From an uncultured Bryobacterales bacterium (GTDB taxonomy: Bacteria; Acidobacteriota; Terriglobia; Bryobacterales; UBA6623), in NCBI GenBank assembly GCA_951813065.1, contig CATOTH010000005.1, forward strand, positions 434,001 to 498,000: DNA of 64,000 bases, read 5' to 3'. Below are positions 54,201-61,804 of the stretch, piece by piece. Position numbers and translations under genes: made by a program. The notes below the pieces were generated by a model. That model was not told the DNA's origin, did no database searches, and saw only the letters and a program-made list of their open reading frames with translations. Every line of letters begins with the position of its first letter. Position 1 is the stretch's first letter.

Positions 54201-55170
54201 GCAATCGACCGTGGAGGACATGCGGGTCACCCACCCCGAGACGATCAACAGCGTGATCGACGGGCAGTTGACCCTTTCCGGCGTCGGATTGCGCAGCATC
54301 TTGAACGGCGAAGTCCTGATCTCAAGGATGTCGACGCGGAACAACATTTCGTTCGGCGACCTGTTCGCCGCGCCAGCACAACCGGTGGATGGCCGGGGGG
54401 CCATTCCGATGCTTCAGGGCATGCAGCTCAACATTCACGTGGGCGCCGTGCCGAACCTACCGGTCGAGACATCGCTGGTACGCGATATCGAAGCCGATCT
54501 CGATCTCGACCTGATCGGGACGATGGCCAATCCGTCCATGCTCGGCAGCGTTGGAATTACCCGGGGGGAGATCGGCATACTCGGCACGCACTACCGGATC
54601 ACCCGGGGCGACATCCGCTTCGAGAATCCGATCCGCGCCGAGCCGGTGTTGAATGTGGAACTCGAGGCGCGCATCAGGGATGTCGACTTCGCCCTTGTGC
54701 TGTCCGGGCCCAGCAGCAGCTTGAACCTGACCTACCGGTCCGATCCCCCGCTGCCGTTCCATGAATTGGTGAATCTGGTGGTCGTCGGCAAGGAGCCGAC
54801 GTTCGATCCCGGGATCGCGACGCGGCGGCGCATCGAGCAGCAGTCTCTCGTGCAAACCGGGGCCGACAACCTGCTCAGCCAGGCGATCGCCCGTCCCGTG
54901 TCGCAACGCCTCCAACGCTTCTTCGGAGTGAGCCGGCTGAAGGTGGACCCTCAGGTCGGAGGCCTGGAGGCGAACCCCAACGCACGAATCTCGACTGAGC
55001 AGCAAATCGCGGAAGACCTCACCCTGATTTACAGCTACGACCTCTCGTCAGCCCAGCAGCAGGCGATCCGCGTCGAATGGACGCCGGACCGCAAGTGGTC
55101 CTTCATCGTGACTCGCGACCAGAACGGTGTTGTGGGCTCGGACGTCCTGTACAAGGTAAGGCTGCCCTAG
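51220..55170 (+). CDS. tamB: TamB translocation and assembly module protein
   Basis: A 1316-residue AsmA/TamB-family protein. One N-terminal helix (RLGLAATLLLGLGWGGFERF) anchors it in the inner membrane; the rest is a very long repetitive beta-rich segment spanning the periplasm (many GxLxVxG-type strands such as ALEGGSLRYRSRDGIVTVSS read as IEGGGSLRYRSRDGI). The C-terminal DUF490/TamB domain is clear: SLVRDIEADLDLDLIGTMAN, GEIGILGTHYRITRGDIRF, DPPLPFHELVNLVVVGKEPT and IAEDLTLIYSYDLSSAQQQ. TamB with its Omp85 partner helps insert outer-membrane proteins and is also implicated in lipid transfer between membranes. It is coupled by ATGA overlap to the SurA-like gene. Length is within the family range. 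Confidence 0.93.
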   Translation: MTWRFLSLSRRFRLGLAATLLLGLGWGGFERFVHSDGFRERVREAMVGELERALGGTVSIDEFRSGNSRLSFDLVGLEIRARDSARVPPLLVVPEASIQLGWTTLLGMQASLESLSVNDPVVHLVVGEGGTSNIPTSAGDGELPRLAINQFEVNGGSVVLNGEEYGAHFGGSVSDFRTHYDPIREAFLLEATISDPVWGVGDGLAPAAARAELAVSIGGSGIEIRQAGLYSDDYSFSVHGALAGPGELRFEGTYSAEANIGPFVRSLEGGPSLWSGILRTEGRVEWDLRTARLQCEGRAQGTQIMYAGLEAEAEFNAAYESDGSSVEVTEISGLTLGGEFSGSALVAGSRKDPHFSADGTVSGIQIGAVVDVAGMTRLPWDGVVEAEIEASGSLAGGFETALELAVTPLGAASSLAIEGGGSLRYRSRDGIVTVSSLQLEAPNALVSAAGSIGLAGHGEMEIEASMASRQAVERVLAVVQPAATLPLSAPDGRYSFRGSMRGGAGQASEVILDGDFSIEDPVFGDQQWKRIAVTGTLSASGIEVRSGQLTDEQGGFSLHGQLPMQDEGTLSLAVSAADVDAGKLAKASGFGLPIEGSLAMELELSGTLRNPEAQSTINVDAPSLFGERFESLTAEVLYDADGFELRNASLERGESVLQAQASMDPADQSIRFEMETNRWPLDSFAWVQLLAPGTTGAVSFELGGSGLLERPTRPLDALELEGSWVVADLRKDGLDLGQWRGELRSERDRQDIELDWDAAAFGGSVGGHVALLQGDPASYKGSLSFRDLRAERLANLFDLPTGDFQAKIAGQAVFDGAASAEAFELSGTIDDIDARLSNAENAARVTNVFPMRWGITHGALRFDSMHLTGPGADFEIDGLLALTDEAETDLGIEGKVSLAVLQGQFEGLEVGGSADVSMRVHGSLSDPELEGSLELLDASIRSPGFAFGFSDIRGAITFEQGIGKIDGLSAVSGGGTLKLTGIVAYKDSNLEYRLQSTVEDMRVTHPETINSVIDGQLTLSGVGLRSILNGEVLISRMSTRNNISFGDLFAAPAQPVDGRGAIPMLQGMQLNIHVGAVPNLPVETSLVRDIEADLDLDLIGTMANPSMLGSVGITRGEIGILGTHYRITRGDIRFENPIRAEPVLNVELEARIRDVDFALVLSGPSSSLNLTYRSDPPLPFHELVNLVVVGKEPTFDPGIATRRRIEQQSLVQTGADNLLSQAIARPVSQRLQRFFGVSRLKVDPQVGGLEANPNARISTEQQIAEDLTLIYSYDLSSAQQQAIRVEWTPDRKWSFIVTRDQNGVVGSDVLYKVRLP

Positions 55171-55188
55171 GGGCGGACCTCGCCGCGG

Positions 55189-56271
55189 TCAGGCGAGTTG
55201 CAGAGAGGGCTGGGCCGCAAGGTCGAAGCCATCGAATTCCCCGCGCAGGAACCGCGGGTAGGCCGCGGCCGCAATCATGGCCGCGTTGTCGGTGGACAAC
55301 GCAATGGTCGGAAAGTAGACGGGCACCGGCAGGGACGAAAACTCACGCCGCAGGCCCGAGTTGGCCGCGACGCCGCCCGCCACGATCACGGAAGCGAAGT
55401 GCTCTTCGTCGGCGGCGTCTTCCGCGCGTCGCAGCAATTGCCGGACAACCGTTCGCTGGAACGAGGCGATCAAGGCGAGGCACTCATCGCTGGCGGATTC
55501 CCGCAAGGCGTCGATCGTCGGCCGGCCCCGTGAGAACAAGACCCGCCGACGTTCAATTTCGGTCTGGAAATCAGCATCCCTGACATACCTCAGCACAGCG
55601 GTTTTCAGGCCGCTGAAGCTCATGTCGAGATGGTTGCCCTTCATCCGTGACGTGGGCAGCCGAACAGCGTCCGGATCGCCGAACGGGGCAAGCTTGTCAA
55701 GAACAGGGCCGCCGGGATATCCGAGACCCAGCAGCTTGGCGACCTTGTCGTAGGCCTCCCCGGCCGCGTCGTCTCGGGTACGGCCCAGCAACCGGTACGA
55801 GTACTTGTTCGCGCGGGTCCGGTCGACGGCGAACATATGGCTATGGCCTCCGCTGACAACCAAGGCCAGGGCTGGAAACTCCACGTCGCGATGGGCGCGT
55901 CGCTCTTCAAGGACTACCGAGTGGATGTGCCCTTCAATGTGGTTGACCCCGAGCAACGGGATCCGTAACGCGGCGGAAAGGCCTTTCGCGTAGGTCACGC
56001 CCACGAGCAGAGCTCCGATGAGTCCGGGCCCGCAGGTCACGCCCACGGCGCCCAGGTCGCGGTACCCGATACCGGCGTTGCTCAAGGCTTCTCGGACCAC
56101 CGGCACAATCGCTCGCAGGTGCTCACGGGAGGCAAGTTCGGGCACGACACCCCCGTAGGCTGCATGGATGTCGAACTGCGAGGAAACGACGTTGGAAAGC
56201 AACCGCTCGCCATCCGCGACGACAGCCGCGGCGGTCTCGTCACAGGAACTCTCAATGCCAAGGAGATACAT
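55189..56271 (-). CDS. tsaD: TsaD, tRNA threonylcarbamoyladenosine transferase
   Basis: A 360-residue enzyme that transfers threonylcarbamoyl from TC-AMP to A37 of ANN-decoding tRNAs, with TsaB and TsaE. ATG 56271 gives the typical start [18 protein letters not shown]. The metal ligands are in [11 protein letters not shown], and [45 protein letters not shown] and [14 protein letters not shown] are family hallmarks. Length fits the family. It is convergent with tamB (18 nt between stops) and followed on its own strand by nothing nearby. It is a universally conserved housekeeping gene. Confidence 0.97.
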   Translation of the reverse strand: MYLLGIESSCDETAAAVVADGERLLSNVVSSQFDIHAAYGGVVPELASREHLRAIVPVVREALSNAGIGYRDLGAVGVTCGPGLIGALLVGVTYAKGLSAALRIPLLGVNHIEGHIHSVVLEERRAHRDVEFPALALVVSGGHSHMFAVDRTRANKYSYRLLGRTRDDAAGEAYDKVAKLLGLGYPGGPVLDKLAPFGDPDAVRLPTSRMKGNHLDMSFSGLKTAVLRYVRDADFQTEIERRRVLFSRGRPTIDALRESASDECLALIASFQRTVVRQLLRRAEDAADEEHFASVIVAGGVAANSGLRREFSSLPVPVYFPTIALSTDNAAMIAAAAYPRFLRGEFDGFDLAAQPSLQLA

Positions 56272-56601
56272 GCCGGTCGGAAGCGCCCAGATCCAATGGG
56301 ACTGACAGTTCGATTGTATAGAAGCTCCCGGCAACGGCTTCCATCAACGTTGTCCCCGTGGCAGCCGTTCCCGCGGAGCGCGAGATCGACGGCCTGAACA
56401 CTCTCCGGAACCTCGACTGCGGGCACCCGGACTGGGTCGCGGGCTGGTTTTCTGGCAGGCCACCTGTATCGCCGGAATCGGCCGTATTGATCCAAGTCCC
56501 TGCCAATCGCGACCGAGGCGATTACGCGCATCACCCCGGCGCTACGCCTTCAACCTTTCAATCCGGGACTGAGTCTGCGACGATGACGGGGGCGAATTGG
56601 C
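56272..56601. other. Divergent intergenic region tsaD / sulfatase
   Basis: 330 nt. A TATACAAT sequence (minus strand, around 56316-56323) could serve tsaD. An open frame from GTG 56358 overlaps the sulfatase start but has no recognisable content. Nothing else was seen. Confidence 0.35.
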
Positions 56602-58041
56602 ATGCAAGCGAATCGATCCCTCCCAATGATCAGCCGAGCCTCGTGGGTCCTCGCCGCAATGACCCTCGCCTGTGGAGGAGAGCCGTCGTCCGGGGAGGTT
56701 GAACGACCGAACTTCGTGTTCATCATGGCTGACGACATGGGTTGGGCCGATCTGGGATCGTACGGCTCCAAGGCAATCCAGACGCCCAATCTGGATCGGC
56801 TGGCGACCGAAGGCATGCGTTTCACCGACGCCTACGCGGGGCACACTGTCTGCGCGCCGTCTCGCTGCGCGCTCATGACGGGGATGCACTCCGGCCACGG
56901 GACTGTACGCGCCAACGCGGGAACGGCTCCGATCCGCGACACCGATGTCACGATCGCCGAGGTGCTCAAGTCGGCCGGATACGCGACCGGCGGATTCGGG
57001 AAATGGGGCCTCGGCGTCATGGGTTCCGAGGGGGCCGCCGAGAAACAGGGATTCGACACGTTCTTCGGCTACTACCACCAGGTCCATGCCCACACTTACT
57101 ACCCGCCCTTCCTCGTCGAAGATGGAAAACCGTTCCTCTTGCGCGCCAACGCGACGATGTATGGCCTGGATCCGGAGAAGCTCTCCTCCGACCTGAAGGA
57201 CTATCAAGCCTACAAGGCGATGAGTCCCAGGGGGCCGTTCGTGCCGCGGTCCACTCCGGAGGGCGAGTACCAGTACGCGCAAGATCTCGTGTTTGAGAGA
57301 ACGCTGGACTTCATCCGCGAGAATCGAGACGGGCCGTTCTTTTGCTACGCGCCATGGACCCCTCCCCACGCCGCGTATCACATCCCGGAGGACGAGCCAG
57401 CGGTTCAGCCTTATCGGGACAAGCCCTGGTCGGACCGGGCCAAGGTTCATGCGGCGTTCGTGACCATGATCGACAGGCAGGTCGGCGAGCTCATGGAGTT
57501 ACTCGAGGATCTCGGGATCAGCCGCAAGACTGCGGTTTTCTTCATGTCGGACAACGGCGCTTCCAGCCGGTTCGAGGGCGCGCTTGATTCGAGCGGCCCC
57601 CTGCGCGGAGCCAAGCGGTCCATGCATGACGGCGGGATTCGTTCGCCGCTGATCGCGCATTGGCCCGGAAAGATCGCCGCGGGAGCGGTGAGCGGCCACG
57701 TCACCTACACGCCGGACATGATGCCGACGCTTGCCGAGCTGGCCGGCGCCGAGGAGCTCGTTCCGGAGGACGTGGACGGCCTGTCGATCGCACCGACGCT
57801 GCTTGGCAATGCGGACGACCAGCAGCGTCATGACTACCTCTACTGGGAGGGGGATCAACAGGGTTACAGCCGCGCCGTTCGTCACGGGCAATGGAAACTG
57901 GTATCCCGTGAGCCTGGGGTGTGGCAGGTGTTCGATCTCGAGACAGACATCTCCGAGTCAAATGACGTCGCGTCGGATCACCCGGACCTGATTGCAGGCG
58001 TCGAGGAGTGGATCCAGACAAATCGCACTTCGCCGGAGTAG
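56602..58041 (+). CDS. Sulfatase lipoprotein
   Basis: A 479-residue S1 sulfatase with a lipoprotein signal (WVLAAMTLAC). Active-site segments are NFVFIMADDMGWADLG, CAPSRCALMTGMH (canonical CxPSR), GKWGLG, WTPPHAAYH and FMSDNGASSRF. The C-terminus has the usual small domain (HGQWKLVSREPGVWQVFDLETDISESND). It is the first of a pair: the next sulfatase starts 26 nt after its stop on the same strand, so the two are very likely cotranscribed and may remove different sulfates from one glycan. The start ATG 56602 is preceded by GGGGG at about 10 nt. Confidence 0.93.
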   Translation: MQANRSLPMISRASWVLAAMTLACGGEPSSGEVERPNFVFIMADDMGWADLGSYGSKAIQTPNLDRLATEGMRFTDAYAGHTVCAPSRCALMTGMHSGHGTVRANAGTAPIRDTDVTIAEVLKSAGYATGGFGKWGLGVMGSEGAAEKQGFDTFFGYYHQVHAHTYYPPFLVEDGKPFLLRANATMYGLDPEKLSSDLKDYQAYKAMSPRGPFVPRSTPEGEYQYAQDLVFERTLDFIRENRDGPFFCYAPWTPPHAAYHIPEDEPAVQPYRDKPWSDRAKVHAAFVTMIDRQVGELMELLEDLGISRKTAVFFMSDNGASSRFEGALDSSGPLRGAKRSMHDGGIRSPLIAHWPGKIAAGAVSGHVTYTPDMMPTLAELAGAEELVPEDVDGLSIAPTLLGNADDQQRHDYLYWEGDQQGYSRAVRHGQWKLVSREPGVWQVFDLETDISESNDVASDHPDLIAGVEEWIQTNRTSPE

Positions 58042-58067
58042 AGTCCGCCGAACGCCTGAGGAGCAGC

Positions 58068-59459
58068 ATGAAGAATCTGATCTCACATGGAATCGTCCTG
58101 GCGCTCGCCCTGAGCACTGCCGCGAGTGGCCAGCAGCCGAACATCGTTTTCGTCTTGTCGGACGACCAAGGCTGGAACGACGTCGGATTCAATGGCGGCG
58201 AATTCTACGAAACGCCCCACCTGGACCGCATGGCCCGAGAGGGCATGATCTTCACCGACGCATACAGCGGCGGTCCGAATTGCGCCCCGACCCGGGCGAG
58301 CCTGATCTCAGGCATGTATGTGCCCCGGCACAAGATCTACACGCCGGGAGGGAAGTCCAAGATCAATCCCCGGCAGATGAAACTCTGGGTCCCGGTTCAG
58401 CAGCGCTTTCTCGAGCAGGCCGGCTTGGAAGCACCGAAGCGCGATCCCTTCGAGGTTCGCCAGGCCTTGAACCCCAGCGTCGTCAGTTTCGCCGAGGTGC
58501 TCAAGAACGGCGGCTACACGACTGCCAGGTTCGGCAAGTGGCACGGCGGGCCCGACACGCAGGGATTCGACGTCAGCAGCAGCGACGGCAAACCCGGTAC
58601 GGAGAAGAACCACTACAACGACCCCAACGTGACGTTTGACCTGACCGACGTCGGCGTCGAGTTCATCAAGGAGAACCGCGACCGACCGTTCTTCCTGTAC
58701 CTCGCCCATTGGGATGTCCACTCTCCGCTGGTCGCACGCAAGGAACTGGTGGCGAAGTACAAGGAAAAGCTCGCGTCTTGGACGAAGAACAAGAATCCCT
58801 ACAATCCGACCTACGCGGCCATGGTCGAGGCAGTCGATACCAGCGTTGGCCGCATCCTGGGAACGCTGGAAGAGCTGAACCTCAGCGAGAAGACCCTGGT
58901 CATCTTCTCGTCAGATAACGGCGGCACCAGGGTCTCGATCAACCGGCCTATGCGCGGGATCAAGGGGTCGCTCTACGAGGGTGGCGTGCGCGTGCCAACA
59001 TGCATGAAATGGCCCGGTGTGATCGAGGCCGGAACCAGGTCCGCCACGCCCATCACCAGCGTGGACTTCCTTCCGACGTTCGCCGAATTGGCCGGGGTAT
59101 CCCTGCCCAGCACCCAGCCGGTTGACGGTGAGAGCTTCGTCGCGCTTCTGAGAGGACAGCGAGCGCTGAGCGATCGGGCGATATTCTGGCACTACCCGCT
59201 GTATCTGACGGGCCGTGCGAGTCCGGCGAGCGCCATCCGCAAAGGCGACTGGAAGCTGATTGAGTACTTCGAGGACGGCCGTCTGGAGTTGTACAACCTT
59301 GTGACCGATATCAGCGAATCCAGGAATATGGCAGATGCGGCGCCGTCGATGGCCCGCGAATTGCACGCAGAACTCAGGGCCTGGCGAAAGGCTACGAACG
59401 CAGTCGAGCCGGAAACGGTGAATCCGTACTACACCGACCCAGGGGAAGCCCGGCCCTGA
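58068..59459 (+). CDS. Sulfatase with Sec signal
   Basis: A 463-residue S1 sulfatase. ATG 58068 follows GAGGAG and opens a Sec-type signal (ISHGIVLALALSTAASG) with no lipobox, so this one should be soluble in the periplasm or secreted, unlike its operon neighbour. Active-site segments are NIVFVLSDDQGWNDVG, CAPTRASLISGMY (CxPTR with SG in place of TG), GKWHGGPDTQGFD, AHWDVHSP and FSSDNGGTRVS. The segment between residues about 85 and 150 (PRHKIYTPGGKSKINP ...) is an insertion relative to the other sulfatases and probably shapes the substrate pocket. Substrate unknown. Confidence 0.93.
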   Translation: MKNLISHGIVLALALSTAASGQQPNIVFVLSDDQGWNDVGFNGGEFYETPHLDRMAREGMIFTDAYSGGPNCAPTRASLISGMYVPRHKIYTPGGKSKINPRQMKLWVPVQQRFLEQAGLEAPKRDPFEVRQALNPSVVSFAEVLKNGGYTTARFGKWHGGPDTQGFDVSSSDGKPGTEKNHYNDPNVTFDLTDVGVEFIKENRDRPFFLYLAHWDVHSPLVARKELVAKYKEKLASWTKNKNPYNPTYAAMVEAVDTSVGRILGTLEELNLSEKTLVIFSSDNGGTRVSINRPMRGIKGSLYEGGVRVPTCMKWPGVIEAGTRSATPITSVDFLPTFAELAGVSLPSTQPVDGESFVALLRGQRALSDRAIFWHYPLYLTGRASPASAIRKGDWKLIEYFEDGRLELYNLVTDISESRNMADAAPSMARELHAELRAWRKATNAVEPETVNPYYTDPGEARP

Positions 59460-59547
59460 CCGGAATCGACAGCCGTCGCGCGCTCCTTGCGGTTCGTGAA
59501 TCTTTCCGAATTGCCCTAGAAGGTCCGTCCGCAATCGCAAGAGAAAG

Positions 59548-59575
59548 CCCCCGCGAGCGAACCGCTGCGCGGGGG
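59548..59575 (-). terminator. Rho-independent terminator of a small minus-strand transcript
   Basis: On the minus strand CCCCCGCG, a bulged C and AGCG pair with CGCT and CGCGGGGG around a 3-nt loop, followed by CTTTCTCTT (59547-59539). The stem is about 12 bp and almost entirely G-C. On the plus strand no U-tract follows, so direction is minus. Confidence 0.65.
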
Positions 59576-59580
59576 CGGGT

Positions 59581-59594
59581 GGCGCCGGAGCGCC
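59581..59594 (-). ncRNA. UNCG-type tetraloop hairpin in the small transcript
   Basis: Minus strand GGCGC-TCCG-GCGCC: a 5-bp stem closed by a UCCG tetraloop, just before the terminator. Together with a CAGTA/TACTG pair further upstream it suggests a structured RNA 3' of the 18-codon ORF. Confidence 0.4.
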
Positions 59595-59702
59595 TAGTTT
59601 GCTTGTACCGGTAGTACCACTCGGAACGGCGCGTGGCCGGTCCACAGTAGCGGCGTCCCCGTACTGGCAATGACGGGGAATCAGGACGTCCGAACGGGTG
59701 CG

Positions 59703-59759
59703 TTAGCCTTCGGCCACCTCACCTCCGAGCATGGGACTACCAGCGATATTGTCGTTCAT
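59703..59759 (-). CDS. 18-codon ORF with perfect 13-nt Shine-Dalgarno
   Basis: The ORF reads MNDNIAGSPMLGGEVAEG and stops at TAA 59703-59705. Upstream AAGGAGGTGATCC (59778-59766) is complementary to all 13 nt of the 16S rRNA 3' end as known in bacteria, leaving 6 nt to the ATG. Such full complementarity is rare and argues for real translation. The peptide has a GG motif near its middle and no Cys. It could be a leader peptide, a RiPP-like precursor or a toxin-type micropeptide, but I do not recognise it. A TTGACA lies 62 nt upstream of the ATG and a terminator about 130 nt downstream of the stop. Confidence 0.5.
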   Translation of the reverse strand: MNDNIAGSPMLGGEVAEG

Positions 59760-59797
59760 GTCTCTGGATCACCTCCTTCCGCCAGTGGTTCCCACTA

Positions 59798-59826
59798 AGC
59801 TAACCCACGGCGCAAATGAGTGTCAA
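59798..59826 (-). promoter_or_regulatory. Putative promoter of the small transcript
   Basis: A consensus TTGACA (59826-59821) on the minus strand followed, after 17-18 nt, by a weak -10 (TTAGCT or TAGCTT). It lies 40-60 nt upstream of the perfect Shine-Dalgarno. The -35 is strong and the -10 poor, as in activator-dependent promoters. Confidence 0.4.
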
Positions 59827-59979
59827 CCGCAGGGGCTCGCCCGACCAGGGACACCTCACGTCATCCGGAGGCCGGCCCCGGCGCCCCTCTGCGGCAGCTA
59901 GCGTTCCGGCTACAGCCAGACAATGCGGGCCTGGCGAGGGCAGGCTTCCCGGTCCCGGAGGCGGACGGCGAGACCTCGC

Positions 59980-61440
59980 CTACGGCTTCATCCACGCCTG
60001 TCGGCGGGGCCACTTCGGACCGTCTTCGAAGAACCTCACTCCGGTTCCAATCCGATCATGGTCTCCGAGTTCATCGCGGGCCTTGTCCGCCAGCGCTGTG
60101 AGGCGCTCAACAACCTCCGGGTTCTCCGCCGCCACGTTATCCTGCTCCCCGATGTCGGTCGTGAGATTGTAGAGCGACAGTTCCGTGACAGGCTCGAGCA
60201 ACTCTCCCAAGAATGCTCCACCCTTGGAGAGGAGCCAATCTGATTCATCGCGACCGGGACGCGGGAAGACCAGCTTCCACGGACCGCTGCGAACAGCGTC
60301 AAGGTGAGTCTCCCGGTAGTAGTAGAACGCCTCGTGCGGACTTGCCGCGCCGGGCTCGCCCCGCATCAGGGGTCCGATATCACGTCCGTCGAGCGTGCGG
60401 TCCGCGGGGAGCTGTGCTCCTGCCATCCCGATGAACGTCGGCAGGAGATCCATCGTCGTGGCGACCTCGCCGGTTTCCGTCCCGGTTGGAATGAAGCCGG
60501 GTCCCCACATCACGGTCGGCACGCGGATTCCGCCCTCCCAGGTTGTTCCCTTGGCGCCTCGCAAGGGGCCAGCCGACCCGGCGTGCTCAGCAATCGCGGC
60601 TGTGTACCGGGGATGGGAGTGATTGCTCCAGGGACCGTTGTCCGAGGTGTAGACGACGATCGTGTTCTGGTCAAGACCGAGTTCGGTGAGCAGGTCGAGG
60701 ATTTCGCCGGTGCTCGCGTCAAGCTCCTCGATCACATCGCCATACAGTCCTCGCTCGGACCGCCCCCTGAATGGCTCCGTCACGCCGAGGACCACGTGCG
60801 CCATGGTGTGTGCGATGTAGAGAAAGAAGGGACCGTCCTTGTGTCGCCGGATGAACTCCAGCGCCTCGTCGGTGTAGCGTCTGGTCAAGTCGTCGACCCC
60901 GGCTGATTCCTGGATTCTCTCCTCGTTGCGATACACCCAGTGGACCTCCCCGCTGTCGTTCGCCCCGACGACACCGAACCAATAGTCGAACCCGCGACGG
61001 ACCGGATTGAGCTCGGGCTTGAACCCACGGCGACGCTGCGTAATGTCGACCTTGCCGATCATGCCAGTGGCGTATCCGGCCTGTTGCAGCACTTTCGGGA
61101 GCAGGATTTCCTTCTCATGCACGTACGGGAAGCTGTTCTTCTCGTTGCCGTACTCGGCGACACGGATCGGATAGCTGCCCGTGAGTAGAGCGGTGCGAGA
61201 CGGGCCGCAAACGGTTTGGGCATAGAAGTCCGTGAACCGCATCCCCTCGCGGGCCATCTGGTCGATGCGGGGGGTCTTGAAGCCGGTCGCTCCGAAAACG
61301 CCGAGGTCGCCATAGCCTTGGTCATCGGCGAAGACGATGACGAAGTTGGGCGGTTGCGCGGTCTCTTCGGCTGGCGGCGGAGAGCACGCCCAGCACGTCG
61401 CTAGAAGTGCTAGCACAGGTAGAGTAATCGGTGATTGCAT
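59980..61440 (-). CDS. Sulfatase lipoprotein
   Basis: A 486-residue S1 sulfatase. ATG 61440 is chosen because GGAGGG precedes it and a lipoprotein signal follows (ITLPVLALLATCWAC); the frame is open to 61938 but that part is unrelated. Active-site segments are NFVIVFADDQGYGDLG, CGPSRTALLTGSY (CxPSR), GMIGKVDITQRR in place of GKWHLG, YIAHTMAHVV and VYTSDNGPWSNHSH. The C-terminus shows the usual SGPWKLVFPRPGRDESDW. The gene stands on the opposite strand to the neighbouring sulfatase pair, converging on the small transcription unit at 59540-59826. Confidence 0.93.
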   Translation of the reverse strand: MQSPITLPVLALLATCWACSPPPAEETAQPPNFVIVFADDQGYGDLGVFGATGFKTPRIDQMAREGMRFTDFYAQTVCGPSRTALLTGSYPIRVAEYGNEKNSFPYVHEKEILLPKVLQQAGYATGMIGKVDITQRRRGFKPELNPVRRGFDYWFGVVGANDSGEVHWVYRNEERIQESAGVDDLTRRYTDEALEFIRRHKDGPFFLYIAHTMAHVVLGVTEPFRGRSERGLYGDVIEELDASTGEILDLLTELGLDQNTIVVYTSDNGPWSNHSHPRYTAAIAEHAGSAGPLRGAKGTTWEGGIRVPTVMWGPGFIPTGTETGEVATTMDLLPTFIGMAGAQLPADRTLDGRDIGPLMRGEPGAASPHEAFYYYRETHLDAVRSGPWKLVFPRPGRDESDWLLSKGGAFLGELLEPVTELSLYNLTTDIGEQDNVAAENPEVVERLTALADKARDELGDHDRIGTGVRFFEDGPKWPRRQAWMKP

Positions 61441-61804
61441 CGCGGTCCCTCCGGGCATTAAGATTCTCGAACAGTGTAGCGACCGAATGCTCGCGCTCAA
61501 ACACCGCCAGACCCGACTCGCGCTCCGCGGGAGGTGAACTGGGTCGGGCAGTGCCGGCACTCGACTCCTCAACGCGCGCTCGGCCCTTCTCGGCGGCAAG
61601 CCGTTGCGTAGCGCCAAGGTTCGGCCCAGCCTGCAAGTCAGATCGCACCACAAGGGGGAGTCACCTACCATTTCGAGCGACGCTCGGACTTGACTCCAAC
61701 GGAGACTGCGCGCATACTGCATACACACAACTGAGGAGACAGCAGGCCAGACTAGGACAAACCAGCGCAAGCCATGCGACGTCTCGACGCTGACGGAGGT
61801 TAGG
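61441..61804. other. Divergent intergenic region, sulfatase / CBS gene
   Basis: 364 nt with no supported ORF. It contains the CBS-gene promoter described separately at 61690-61718. The rest shows nothing recognisable. Confidence 0.4.
61690..61718 (+). promoter_or_regulatory. Putative promoter of the CBS-trxB genes
   Basis: TTGACT (61690-61695), 17 nt spacer, CATACT (61713-61718): five and four matches to the sigma-70 consensus at optimal spacing. It lies 86 nt upstream of the ATG at 61805, leaving an approximately 80-nt leader. Confidence 0.5.

Noticed and set aside
56358-56702. 114-codon ORF upstream of the sulfatase at 56602
   Set aside because: No ribosome binding site or recognisable motif, and it overlaps the well supported sulfatase start in another frame.
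59766-59778. GGATCACCTCCTT on the plus strand as a fragment of a 16S rRNA 3' end
   Set aside because: The flanking sequence has none of the helix 45 or upstream rRNA sequence; on the minus strand it sits at the right place for a Shine-Dalgarno.
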